Of a stretch of DNA of 64,000 nt, positions 53,700 to 62,322 are shown piece after piece (within the stretch, counting starts at the first letter, position 1; the number at the start of each line of letters is the position of its first letter). Made by a program: the position numbers and the translations under genes. Source of the stretch: Segatella copri (GTDB taxonomy: Bacteria > Bacteroidota > Bacteroidia > Bacteroidales > Bacteroidaceae); assembly GCF_019249795.2 (NCBI RefSeq), contig NZ_CP156891.1:3008001-3072000 (forward strand), given 5' to 3'. The notes beneath the pieces were generated by a model. The model was not told the origin of the DNA and did not search any database. It saw only the letters and a list, made by a program, of their open reading frames with translations.

Positions 53700-54366
53700 G
53701 TATGCTCGGCATGAGCTTATTCTAATGGGTGCAAGTCCCTAACGAGCCCTAATAGCGGGAATCGTATAGCCAATAGCAAGGGTGTCCATCGTGAGGTGGA
53801 ATCTGAAAGAAGCTGGCGGCAAACATCTGACCTAACGCACAGAAACTTCATACAAGGCATTTGACCATGGATGAGATTGCAAGACAAATCAAAGTCCCAT
53901 AGCTATTCGGAATGGTTGGTGTAAATGAAGTGGGTATAAGATGGAAAGAATAAGCCCTTATCCGAGGAGGTCTCACGGACGCATGGGTGAAGATGAATAA
54001 TTCGATGTACAATGACGGAGTAAAGCTTGCCGTGAGAAGTCAGCAGAGGTCATAGTACCCAAGGCACGTGTGCTTATAGGGAAGGACTGAATCGTGCAGT
54101 GCAATAGTAAATGAATGTTACCTTGTGAGACTCCTCGTCAGATGTCCGAAAGGAACTCTCTATTCAAGACGATAGGACGGAATCCGACAATAGGATAGAA
54201 GTGACGCTACTCATAGGGATAACTGAAATCAACTTGCCACACATCGCAAGATGAGAAAGCACGAAACCGCCGTATGCGGAACCGCACGTACGGTGGTGTG
54301 GGAGGTCGGTAAATGTGAAAATAGGAGGCAAATGCCTTTTATGACTAGCATTTACCTCCTACCCGA
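53700..54366 (+). mobile_element. Group II intron without a reverse transcriptase gene (group IIC-like)
   Basis: About 667 nt with the conserved 5' part (GGGTGCAAGTCCCTAACGAG, GGTGTCCATCGTGAGGTGG), a short domain IV region without any RT frame, and domain V at about 54268-54300 (ACCGCCGTATGCGG, CCGCACGTACGGTGGT). A domain VI hairpin follows (54333-54361), in which an unpaired A can be the branch point. The domain V triad appears to be CGC, as in group IIC, and the element sits directly after a terminator stem, as expected for that class. It ends in CCCGAT. It could splice only if a maturase is supplied elsewhere. Exact ends (G 53700, T 54366) are estimated. Confidence 0.75.
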
Positions 54367-54403
54367 TTGCAAGCATCGCAGATAAGGAAAAGGCGGTTTC
54401 TTT

Positions 54404-54441
54404 GCCACTTTCTTTTCCGCTCCTCGGCTCAAGAAAGTGGC
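54404..54441. terminator. Hairpin at the 3' end of the pcfJ-like gene
   Basis: GCCACTTTCTT (54404-54414) and AAGAAAGTGGC (54431-54441) form a perfect 11-bp stem with a 16-nt loop, 35 bp beyond the stop of the minus-strand gene. T-rich sequence follows on the minus side only weakly, so it is a probable terminator or repeat hairpin. Confidence 0.5.
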
Positions 54442-54475
54442 GGAACGAATTTTCATCGCTCCGCCGATATGGATT

Positions 54476-55753
54476 TTATGTTGTTGCAACCATTCGTTGC
54501 TCTATAAGTCTTGCATTGCTGTTCACCAAGTTGATGATGTCGGCATGGTGCTCGGTGTCCTTGTTCTGTAGTCCGTGGCATTGTACGACTTTCATCTGTT
54601 CGAGTGAAAACTCCACGGTCTCAACCCTTTGTTCGGCTATTCTTGCTGAGAAGATGATGCAGTCGGGATTGAGTGAATAGTTTGTACCGCTGCCTACGCA
54701 ATGATGCATCGCCTTGCCCTCAAGAACGTGCTCCCTGACGCTTTCAAGCATTCTCACCACGATATTGCCGTCCGTGAACATCAAACCGAAGAAACGGCTC
54801 TTCATTTCCTTGAACTTGTCCTCGTTCTTCAATGCCTTGCGTATCTCCTCCTCGGTGCGCTCCTTTTCTTTCTTGGCTCTGATTTTCTCGGATATTCTGT
54901 CGTGCTCGGCTTCAAGGTTGTCGGGGCAAATGTAATGTGGACTTCTGATGTCCTTGCCCATTTCTACCAACATACAGATGTAGTCCGCCCATTTGCCGAT
55001 GTCTGTAATAAGGTAATGGTTGCGGTTGGCTATCTTGTAGGCATTCCAACAAGTTTCCAAGTGCCGTGGGTGGTCTGTGAAGTGGCGGACGTGTCCGTAA
55101 CTACATTGTTTCATCATCGTTTCGATGCGGTGGTCTGTCAGCATCGCCTTGAACAATGTAAGCGGTTTGATGCCGTGAAACGCTCCGTCAAAGCCGTTGC
55201 GCCATATCTGAGGAATGACTTTCATATCGGGGCAGACCGGAAATGAAGCAATATGCTGATAGGTGGTGTTGTCCCTGCGCAGTTCAATGTCGGAGTCGTA
55301 GCAGAACGTGTCCATATAGATACCCATTGTGCGCTTGCGTGCCATAACCTCCACCTTGCCTTTTTCGTTCATCCAATAGCGTGCCACCTCCCAACAATTG
55401 ATTTCTGCCTTTTGTCCCTTGCGGTAATAGGCTTTCATCTGAAATGCTCGCATAAGTTGTAGTCCCTTGCGCTCGGAGAGTACACTGAAATAGGTAGAAG
55501 ATATTGCCTTCTGTCGCTTGGTGCGTTGCACTTCCAACTTTGCCTTACACTTCGGACAGACACATTTGTCCGCATCCTCGTCCGTAGTCCAAGTGTGTCC
55601 GCAGTCCATGCAGGTGGTCTGTCCGTGCTTCAACTGAAAGGCATAGTGGTCAAGACATTCACGGAATGCCCATTGCATTTGCGCTCCCTTGATAGGTCGT
55701 AACCCCTTGTTTGAGGTTACGACTTGCTTCTGATATTTCGTTCTTGGTTTCAT
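54476..55753 (-). CDS. PcfJ-like protein
   Basis: 425 residues. A zinc-ribbon (CMDCGHTW, then CVCPKCKAK; about residues 48-71), then a central basic domain and the PcfJ signature region with EGKAMHHCVGSG (about 343) near the C-terminus. PcfJ-like proteins occur in conjugative elements; the function is not known. It overlaps the pcfK-like gene by 4 bp. Confidence 0.8.
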   Translation of the reverse strand: MKPRTKYQKQVVTSNKGLRPIKGAQMQWAFRECLDHYAFQLKHGQTTCMDCGHTWTTDEDADKCVCPKCKAKLEVQRTKRQKAISSTYFSVLSERKGLQLMRAFQMKAYYRKGQKAEINCWEVARYWMNEKGKVEVMARKRTMGIYMDTFCYDSDIELRRDNTTYQHIASFPVCPDMKVIPQIWRNGFDGAFHGIKPLTLFKAMLTDHRIETMMKQCSYGHVRHFTDHPRHLETCWNAYKIANRNHYLITDIGKWADYICMLVEMGKDIRSPHYICPDNLEAEHDRISEKIRAKKEKERTEEEIRKALKNEDKFKEMKSRFFGLMFTDGNIVVRMLESVREHVLEGKAMHHCVGSGTNYSLNPDCIIFSARIAEQRVETVEFSLEQMKVVQCHGLQNKDTEHHADIINLVNSNARLIEQRMVATT

Positions 55754-56175
55754 AACGTGTCGAATAATGATGGTTGGTGTACTTCTGTTTCCGTTCTCTG
55801 TGAGGTGCGCTTGGCGGTATCTCTGTTACGCATCTTGTTCATCTGCTCTTGCTGATATTGGCGGATGGCTTCCTGTCTTGCCTGTGCCTTCTCCTCCTCT
55901 GTGAGTTCGATGTGGTGGTTAACAGACACTTGGCAGTTCAATGGTTTGCCGACCTCGATGTCCTTCTCCTCGTAGTAGTGGATGGCTTGCCCATATATCT
56001 CGTCATCGCAAAAGCCGTTGCAACCGCTCTTCTGTACCCAATTAAGGATATAGGTGACGCAATCGTCTATGTTCTTGTCGGGGTTGTCATACTTGGCTGC
56101 AAAGAGTTCGTCCTCCATTGCTCGCTCCTCCAAATAGGCTTGTATGGTTCTCTTGAAATATTCTGTAGTGTTCAT
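55750..56175 (-). CDS. PcfK-like protein
   Basis: 141 residues; N-terminal FKRTIQAYLEERAMEDELFA and INYILNW-type segment with GCNGFCDDEIYGQAIHYY, then an acidic/Gln-rich linker. Typical partner of PcfJ in Bacteroidota ICEs. Unknown role. Confidence 0.8.
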   Translation of the reverse strand: MNTTEYFKRTIQAYLEERAMEDELFAAKYDNPDKNIDDCVTYILNWVQKSGCNGFCDDEIYGQAIHYYEEKDIEVGKPLNCQVSVNHHIELTEEEKAQARQEAIRQYQQEQMNKMRNRDTAKRTSQRTETEVHQPSLFDTL

Positions 56176-56198
56176 ATCTGATGTTGTTAAAGGGGTTG

Positions 56199-56438
56199 TT
56201 ACTCGTGATAGATGATGTCGCAGTCCTCAACTTCTGTAGGCAGTCCGAAGAACGGATAACGGCTGAAGTAAGGTTCTGTGCACATGTCCTCGTTGTATCT
56301 TGGACTTACTATCTCAATATTGTTCTTGCGCATGGCTTCGTCCACCATACGGATTTCCTCGTCAGTCAGTCCGCTTGCATCGCCATTGATGATGTAGCAG
56401 AGTGCCCATGTAGGTATCGCTTCAATGCTTCTGTTCAT
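56199..56438 (-). CDS. Small conserved-type ICE protein, unknown
   Basis: 79 residues, soluble, acidic; PTWALCYIINGDASGLTDEE is the characteristic start, the type often found in Bacteroidota mobile elements. Function unknown. Co-directional with pcfK, 23 bp before it. Confidence 0.65.
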   Translation of the reverse strand: MNRSIEAIPTWALCYIINGDASGLTDEEIRMVDEAMRKNNIEIVSPRYNEDMCTEPYFSRYPFFGLPTEVEDCDIIYHE

Positions 56439-56450
56439 ATCGCTTGTACT

Positions 56451-56666
56451 TTAAAGTGTTAATAACCAAATGAATGTTCCAATCAGTACCACCATAGAAA
56501 GAATGGAAATGATGATGCCGAAGATGAACTTCACAATTCCCAATATGACTTCACCGACCATGCAGAGAGCCATATATCCCAACCAAACCACCAAAGTGAT
56601 GAGGGTTGAGCCGACTGCGGAGAGTAATCTCCACCAAGTCTGTGTTATATTGATGTTTGTTGTCAT
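56451..56666 (-). CDS. Small membrane protein, unknown
   Basis: 71 residues with two hydrophobic helices (LLSAVGSTLITLVVWLGYMA and IVKFIFGIIISILSMVVLIG). First gene of the pcfJ group; often present in Bacteroidota ICEs. Function unknown. Confidence 0.6.
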   Translation of the reverse strand: MTTNINITQTWWRLLSAVGSTLITLVVWLGYMALCMVGEVILGIVKFIFGIIISILSMVVLIGTFIWLLTL

Positions 56667-57115
56667 ATAGCCTTGAATTAAATTTATTTGCGGTTCCAGG
56701 AGCTGAAGGGAAGTTCTCGTTTCTTCACCTTTTTGTCGCTCCCTTTTCCGACATTTTTTTTGCGTCTTCCTGTCGCATCGGTCGTTTCGTTTCAGGTGCC
56801 TTTCAAGGGCGGCGAGGCTGGAAATACAAGGTTTTTCGGAAAAAGAATGACTAAAAAAGCAAAAAATAGCAGATTTGAGCTTTTGTTTTGAGTTTCAAGT
56901 GGTTGTGGCAGTCGTTGGCTTTTTGTGGCATTCGTGAGGAAATGCGAAAATGGCGGATTTGAGAAGTAGAAACGCTTTCAAGTCATTACCTCAAAGAAAC
57001 GCTCTAATAAGCATTTTTAACGGCTTCGGTTTTTACTTCTCAATTCTGCACAGGTTGTGAATTTGCCATGCAACTCTCATGATTTAATTTTGCACAGAAC
57101 AAAAAGCAAGGAATT
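56667..57115. other. Gene-free region between the tra module and the integrase
   Basis: 449 bp with no credible gene. It contains the integrase promoter (TTTG at 57062-57065 and TAATTTTG at 57085-57092, 19 bp apart). It separates the pcfJ group (leftward) from the integrase (rightward), and a recombination site (att) may lie here, but no repeat pair was found to prove it. Confidence 0.5.
57062..57092 (+). promoter_or_regulatory. Integrase promoter
   Basis: TTTG at 57062-57065, then a 19-bp spacer and TAATTTTG at 57085-57092, match the Bacteroidota -33/-7 pattern; the ATG follows at 57116. Confidence 0.65.
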
Positions 57116-58339
57116 ATGAGAAGTACATTCAAGACAGTCTTCTATGTAAACGGAAGCAAGGAGAGAAACGGAATTGTCCCTATCATGGGACGTGTGACAA
57201 TCAACGGAACTATCGCACAGTTCAGTTGCAAGCTGAGCGTGACCAAGGCGATATGGGATGCCAAGGGCAACAGAGCCAAAGGCAGAAGCAAGGAAGCCAA
57301 TGAGGTGAACTTTGCGCTTGATAACATCAAGGCTCAAATCGCTAAGCATTACCAACGGCTTTCCGACCGTGAGGCGTTCGTTACCGCTGAAATGGTGAGA
57401 AACGCATATCAAGGCATAGGTACGGAGTATGAGACATTACTCAGAGCTTTTGACAAGGAGAACGCAGCCTTTGCCCAACGCGTGGGAAAAGACCGAGCTG
57501 TCCGAACCTACCGCAAGTATCTGACGGTAAGAAAGTACGTTGCCGAGTTCATCAAATTTCAGTACAAGCGCAGCGATATGTCCATGAATGAGCTTACCGA
57601 GGAGTTCATCCGTGATTTTTGTCTGTATTTGAAGAATGTCATTGGACTCACGCAATCTACCATTTGGATATACTCCATACCATTGAAGCATATCGTCACG
57701 GCAGCACACTACAACGGCAAGATACAGAGAAATCCGTTTGCCATGTACCACGTTGACCCAGACCACAAGGAGCGTGAGTTCTTGACAGAGGAAGAATTGG
57801 ACATATTTGCAGGAATAGAGTTGGAAAATCCCAACTTTGCTTTTGCGAGAGACTTGTTTATGTTTGGTTGTTGGACAGGTATCTCTTTCGTTGACATCAA
57901 GAATCTTACAGAGGACAATGTTGCCATTATAAGTGGGTCTCCATGGATAGTTTCTCAGCGTCAAAAGACAGGCGTACCATTCAAAATTAAACTGATAGAT
58001 GCAGCCATACAGATAATTGAACGTTACAAGCCATTGAGAAAAGATATGCACTTGTTTAATATTGGCTCACTTGACATGGTAAACAAGCGTATAAAGAAAG
58101 TGGCAAAAATGTGTGGCATCAAGAAGCGAATTTCATTTCATGTCTCCCGGCATTCGTTCGCAGTTTTGGCTTTAAACTACGGTATGCCGATAGAGAGTGT
58201 AAGCAAGATACTGGGACATACGGACATCGCCACAACACAAATTTACGCAAAGGTGACAAGTACTAAATTGGAGCATGACATATCAGCTTTTGAAAGTCGA
58301 ATCAAGGGGCATATGCCGACAATGGGGGGAATGGCATGA
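57116..58339 (+). CDS. int: IntDOT-like tyrosine recombinase
   Basis: 407 residues, close to the 411 of IntDOT. An N-terminal arm-binding domain, a SAM-like core-binding domain (about 110-210), and a catalytic domain with RQKTGVPF (Lys), HVSRHSF (His-x-x-Arg, about 342), GHTDIATTQIYAKV (second His and the nucleophile Tyr, about 377). In the first box TGISFVD the usual Arg is replaced by Ser, a feature known for IntDOT and its relatives. It catalyses integration and excision of the element. Transcribed away from the tra module, with its own promoter. Confidence 0.88.
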   Translation: MRSTFKTVFYVNGSKERNGIVPIMGRVTINGTIAQFSCKLSVTKAIWDAKGNRAKGRSKEANEVNFALDNIKAQIAKHYQRLSDREAFVTAEMVRNAYQGIGTEYETLLRAFDKENAAFAQRVGKDRAVRTYRKYLTVRKYVAEFIKFQYKRSDMSMNELTEEFIRDFCLYLKNVIGLTQSTIWIYSIPLKHIVTAAHYNGKIQRNPFAMYHVDPDHKEREFLTEEELDIFAGIELENPNFAFARDLFMFGCWTGISFVDIKNLTEDNVAIISGSPWIVSQRQKTGVPFKIKLIDAAIQIIERYKPLRKDMHLFNIGSLDMVNKRIKKVAKMCGIKKRISFHVSRHSFAVLALNYGMPIESVSKILGHTDIATTQIYAKVTSTKLEHDISAFESRIKGHMPTMGGMA

Positions 58340-58710
58340 AAAGGACTGTAATCACCGTGGACGGAAATGGAATGTTATCCATTCCGTCCAACTTGCAAGA
58401 CTTGTGGATGAGTGAGGGTGAATTGGTTGATATGCTTCATGTCACCGCCATGAAACTCCATGCTGTGATAAGGTCAATATACAAGGATGGTTTATTGACG
58501 GTGTCGGAAGTCCAACAGAAACAGGAAACTTCCAATGGCATTTGGCAAACGTTGTATGGCTTTCCGATGATTGTTGCCCTTTGCTTCCGTATAAACTCAT
58601 ACGGGGCAGCTCGGTTTCGTGCCACCATCTTCAAGAGATTGTATGGGGCAAAAGAGAAAAGTAGTGTCATCATCCTACAACTCAATAGAAGAACAACCGC
58701 CTTTAGTTGA
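58336..58710 (+). CDS. Small protein translationally coupled to the integrase
   Basis: 124 residues, ATGA overlap with the integrase. Short N-terminal strand motif TVDGNGMLSIPS, a helical ELVDMLHVTAMKLHAVIR that resembles a winged-helix, and a C-terminal ALCFRINSYGAARFRATIF. A DNA-binding excision or regulation factor is likely but unproven. Not assigned to a family. Confidence 0.6.
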   Translation: MKRTVITVDGNGMLSIPSNLQDLWMSEGELVDMLHVTAMKLHAVIRSIYKDGLLTVSEVQQKQETSNGIWQTLYGFPMIVALCFRINSYGAARFRATIFKRLYGAKEKSSVIILQLNRRTTAFS

Positions 58711-58845
58711 ATGTCCTCTTGCTTGTTTGTTGGCTTGGCGCTGTCGTACTGTCGTGAATAAGTACTGAAGCATAAGCATGACATTCTTACTTGTAGGGGG
58801 ATGAGTTCTGTTCATAAAAATGACGGACAAAACACCCCTTATTTT

Positions 58846-59084
58846 TGTTGAATTGTTGAATATGATGAAAGAAGTATTGAACATCAGGTATTTACGGCTC
58901 AACATATTCTCAACAAATCTCTCAACAAAAGAAAGATAATGTTGAAAAGAGAAAACCATGAACACCATTCCTTTCTTTCTTTTTTGCCCAGTAATTTGTT
59001 GTGTAGAGCTATTTGTTGAGAGTTTGTTGAGGGTATAAGTGGTTGGTTCTCATAAAGATAACACCTATCTTCAACAATTCAACG
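58846..59084. repeat. Nested inverted repeats downstream of the integrase
   Basis: Outer arms TGTTGAATTGTTGAA (58846-58860) and TTCAACAATTCAACG (59070-59084), 14 of 15 complementary. Inner arms hold a doubled CTCAACAAA (58909-58929) facing TTTGTTGAGAGTTTGTTGAG (59012-59031). Both pairs share nearly the same centre (about 58965-58970). Candidate arm-type Int/Xis binding sites, operator cluster or origin-like iterons. Confidence 0.7.
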
Positions 59085-59733
59085 TTTTACATGCCCTCAC
59101 TTGGTACGCTGTAAAATGTGCTTGTGGATTAATTGGCAACCGCTCTATTCTCCGAAATGGTTGCAGCAACGTTCCTTGGAGGCTTTGCGCCTCCAGCCAC
59201 TTGGGCGAACCTCCGCAGTGTTTTAGCATGGCATTAGATTTATGCAGACTATACCGAGGACCCACAGCACACATAACACACTCGGCATAGTTCACAAAGG
59301 AAATCAACAACACACAACTGAAACACTTGGCAAGTTTCACACTGAAAATATCACCTGTTCCTTTGCAAACTCCATGTACAAAGTAGCTTGTGTCTGTGAC
59401 CTTGTTCTTTCAATGTGGCAGCTTTGATGTTTGGCGCAAATTGAGAGAATTAAGGTCTGCAACCTTGGGCATGGAAAGCCGAAAGGCAAATATCTCGTCT
59501 TTTGTTCTTAGAGGAGGGAGCGAGGTTATGTTTTGGGAACCCCAAAACGCCTCGCTCCACCATGAGGGCGAAGAAATTTTGCTCCCAACGGTTGCAGAAA
59601 GTGAGTGTACCAACTGTAGGCAGTGCATAGAAATATGTAAATAGATTTGTCAGGTGTAGTTTATTCTTCCTTTATTTGCACAAAAGTATGTTTTGAGTGT
59701 TATAAAAAATAAAAAAATGCACTATTACGTTGA
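59085..59733. other. Gene-poor stretch with hairpins
   Basis: No credible gene; the frames present on both strands look accidental. It holds GGAGGC/GCCTCC around 59178 and a larger two-part hairpin at 59517-59558: GGAGCGAGG with CCTCGCTCC outside, GTTTTGGG with CCCAAAAC inside. The stretch between 59420 and 59500 may belong to a dispersed repeat family, but this cannot be checked here. Confidence 0.45.
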
Positions 59734-59749
59734 TACTTTTGTATTTTTG
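59734..59749 (+). promoter_or_regulatory. Two adjacent -7 boxes before the lipoprotein gene
   Basis: TACTTTTG (59734-59741) and TATTTTTG (59742-59749) both fit TAnnTTTG, giving one or two start points about 80 bp before the ATG at 59834. Confidence 0.55.
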
Positions 59750-59833
59750 CACTCAGTTATCTTGGACAGCAGAATTTGAAACACTGAAAATCCGTAATCT
59801 GTCTATATGTAAAATCTTTAAATTTGGATTATT

Positions 59834-61288
59834 ATGACTAAGAAGTTTTGGTTAATAGCACTCATCGTAGCTTGCACTGTTGTATTTGGCAGTTGCGATA
59901 AGTCTGAGGAATTGAGTGTTGAGCAATGTAAGTTGGATATGAATCTATTCAACCAAACCTATACTGTTAATGATGAGGGGTGCTGTGTGCTAAAAGGGAG
60001 AAAGCCAATAGCAGCAGAAGAAATACAGAGTAAGGTCAAGGGCTATGGTTGGGAGAGTATTGCCACTTATGAGGTACAGGAAAACGGAAAGTTGAGCAAG
60101 GAGGAATTTTGGAAAGACAGATTTGGTGGCAGCCCTACACACTTTTGGTTTGAGACATCACAGCAAGCTTTTAGTTATTTTTATAGTGATGCCTTGCCAG
60201 CCTTTTGTTTCAGTCGTGTATCATGGACTTATGACATGGACAAAGGCTTCATACTGTTTGGCAGCAACAAGCAGACAACAGACAGCAGATACATGCAGAT
60301 TCTTAAGCTTGACGAGTCGAATGGCAAGACCTTAATGTACACCATACAAAAATTGGGAGCGACGAGTGATGGCAGCAATGGTTACAAGTCTATATATGGC
60401 ATGATTGTATATAAACGCATGACCGAAACCGATTTGGAAATGATGAAGAAAAGTTACACGTATGATACGGATATTGACCGTTCTGTTCCCGACAACTGCA
60501 AGTTTAAGATTAAGGCATACTATGCAGAAGACGACAAAGACAACACAGACCCTGTGTTTCAGACCTTCTGCCTTGTAACATTTGAGCTTACCGATGAATA
60601 TGGTTTCAACTCTTCAGATAATGCCTATTACAACTACTACGATTCAATTACTTGGACGAGTGATTGTCGTGATATGCCAGATAGCTTTGGAATCATGGAA
60701 CGTAAGACAAACTGTTTGAATACTTCCTATTGGTGGAGCACATACTTCTTCACGCCTCATGACAATACTATTGTCTATGCCAATGGCTATAAAGATGGCC
60801 GTATTGTCTATCAAGCCCGAAAGAGGCTCTATTTGGTGAATGATGGATTCTTTGGTTACGATTGGGATAACGTAAGGTATAATTCCAAGAACCCCGAACT
60901 AACAGAATATTGCTTGCTGGACAAGAGCCGTGAGTTTATCCTAACTCCACCTACTGCCTACAAAGAAGACATTACAAAACCGTATGCAGAGTTACGTATT
61001 GTACTGAAAGGAGCAAAAGACAAAAACGACAAGGAATATATGTTAGGCGTGCTTGAACGTGAAAGAGAAGGTCTGTTGAAGATTATGGACCAGTACTATG
61101 AAGCACATAGTACTATAAAAGAAACAGAAAAGGCTTCGCTGTGTAAAACGTTTAAGGCACTACCCGAAGATGCTGATATTAAAGCATATTGGCGTACAAA
61201 ACATTCTCGCATGGTACTGATACTTAAAACTGACGGGGAAGACCCTATAAACAGTGAATACTATGTGCATGCGGAACCAATTAAATGA
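59834..61288 (+). CDS. Unknown lipoprotein
   Basis: 484 residues. Signal peptide with lipobox VFGSC (Cys 21), followed by acidic residues, so probably exported to the outer membrane surface. The mature part is rich in aromatic residues (FYSDALPAFCFSRVSWTYD, YYNYYDSITW) and beta-rich. Not recognised. Driven by its own promoter; separate from the integrase operon. Could be a surface cargo protein of the element or a host gene next to the insertion. Confidence 0.75.
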   Translation: MTKKFWLIALIVACTVVFGSCDKSEELSVEQCKLDMNLFNQTYTVNDEGCCVLKGRKPIAAEEIQSKVKGYGWESIATYEVQENGKLSKEEFWKDRFGGSPTHFWFETSQQAFSYFYSDALPAFCFSRVSWTYDMDKGFILFGSNKQTTDSRYMQILKLDESNGKTLMYTIQKLGATSDGSNGYKSIYGMIVYKRMTETDLEMMKKSYTYDTDIDRSVPDNCKFKIKAYYAEDDKDNTDPVFQTFCLVTFELTDEYGFNSSDNAYYNYYDSITWTSDCRDMPDSFGIMERKTNCLNTSYWWSTYFFTPHDNTIVYANGYKDGRIVYQARKRLYLVNDGFFGYDWDNVRYNSKNPELTEYCLLDKSREFILTPPTAYKEDITKPYAELRIVLKGAKDKNDKEYMLGVLEREREGLLKIMDQYYEAHSTIKETEKASLCKTFKALPEDADIKAYWRTKHSRMVLILKTDGEDPINSEYYVHAEPIK

Positions 61289-61393
61289 TAAATAAGTTTA
61301 ATGTGGACAACAATAGTCATAAGGCGAAGTTAATCTTTGTTTTATGACTATTGTTTTTTTGCACCAACATAGTGTGGTTTCATTTTTATTTTG

Positions 61394-61401
61394 TATTTTT
61401 G
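61394..61401 (+). promoter_or_regulatory. -7 promoter box
   Basis: TATTTTTG, fits TAnnTTTG, 34 bp before the ATG at 61435. The surrounding sequence (GCAACTGTAAAGAGTTG) resembles that around the box at 63331. Confidence 0.5.
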
Positions 61402-61434
61402 CAACTGTAAAGAGTTGTTAGGCAAAGCAAACAT

Positions 61435-61920
61435 ATGCATATTGCAGAAGTTGTGACTATTGCCAAATCATTACCTCTATTGAGGTTGAACACTTATAAA
61501 TCGCTCATTTTAAGCTATTCAGCAGATTATAAAGAATTTTTCGGAAAAATACTACCCAACGGTGTGGAGATTTTTTCGAAAACCGAAGGCTCGACCTTTT
61601 ATTTCCAAAGCCCGCTGCCATACCTTTGCACCTGCACGATAACGGTTGATGCCAAAAGGAAAGACCCTGTGGAGGAAAGAAAATCAGAGCGGCAAATGAA
61701 AATAGAAACTTCACGGAAGTTTTTGGACTGCACGATTATCGCATACTCATTTCTGAGAAATGGATACAACTTCGTCTTGCAAATGTTTTGGAAAATGGAA
61801 TTTGTATATGTTGGAACATGCAAAACAAAATTGTACGGCAAATCAAGGAATGGTGTTTCTTTTAATCGGTTAGCTTGCAACCGACAAAAAGAAACACTTT
61901 TCCTCATGCCGTACTACTGA
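61435..61920 (+). CDS. Hypothetical protein, doubtful
   Basis: 161-residue frame starting 34 bp after a good -7 box, not recognised. The composition is irregular (many Cys, Phe and Lys) and a long antisense frame covers the same DNA, so this may be a non-coding or decayed stretch. No motif, signal peptide or membrane helix stands out. Confidence 0.35.
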   Translation: MHIAEVVTIAKSLPLLRLNTYKSLILSYSADYKEFFGKILPNGVEIFSKTEGSTFYFQSPLPYLCTCTITVDAKRKDPVEERKSERQMKIETSRKFLDCTIIAYSFLRNGYNFVLQMFWKMEFVYVGTCKTKLYGKSRNGVSFNRLACNRQKETLFLMPYY

Positions 61921-61993
61921 GACATGGAAAGGTGGCGTGCCACTGTTTTATGTCGTTTGGATTGTGCGATAAAAATGGGACTGCGAATTGTGG

Positions 61994-62166
61994 CTATAAA
62001 AGTCAGCCGTTGTCAGCACGGCAAACAAAGAAAAGTCCTTGGCAGTATAGTCTTGAAGTATTTCAAGGCATACCGCCAAGGATTTTTCTTGCTGTGCCAT
62101 AGTCGGAGGAAGTTAGTCTGAGGTACGAGGACTGTCTTTCTTCGACGACGGCTGACTTTTATATAG
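61994..62166. mobile_element. MITE-like unit with terminal inverted repeats
   Basis: CTATAAAAGTCAGCCGTTGT (starting 61994) matches, in inverted form, GACGGCTGACTTTTATATAG (ending 62166) with few changes. The complementarity continues inside, where AAAGTCCTTGGC near 62036 faces GCCAAGGATTTTT near 62085. A 173-bp, gene-free unit that could fold into one long hairpin. No target duplication was confirmed. Confidence 0.45.
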
Positions 62167-62293
62167 TACTTTGACAGTGTGAATAGGCTATCATGTGAAC
62201 CTCAAGAAACTAGAAACGGCAAACAAAAATGCTAATGAAAAATAAAAGAGCATAAAGATTGTATCAGAATGTAATATCCCAAGATAAAATGCG

Positions 62294-62301
62294 TATTTTT
62301 G
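62294..62301 (+). promoter_or_regulatory. -7 promoter box for the phosphoribosyltransferase gene
   Basis: TATTTTTG, fits TAnnTTTG, 22 bp before the ATG at 62323. Confidence 0.55.
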
Positions 62302-62322
62302 AATTCTAAATAGTTATAGCTT

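Noticed and set aside
59071..59340. 89-residue minus-strand frame with a hydrophobic, signal-like start
   Set aside because: No promoter or partner; the Cys-rich composition and the hairpin DNA beneath suggest chance.
59390..59644. 84-residue plus-strand frame with a CTNCRQCIEIC end resembling a ferredoxin motif
   Set aside because: Only one cysteine cluster, the frame crosses a strong hairpin, and there is no further support for a ferredoxin.
61924..62121. 65-residue plus-strand frame
   Set aside because: It covers the MITE-like inverted repeats and has no recognised motif.
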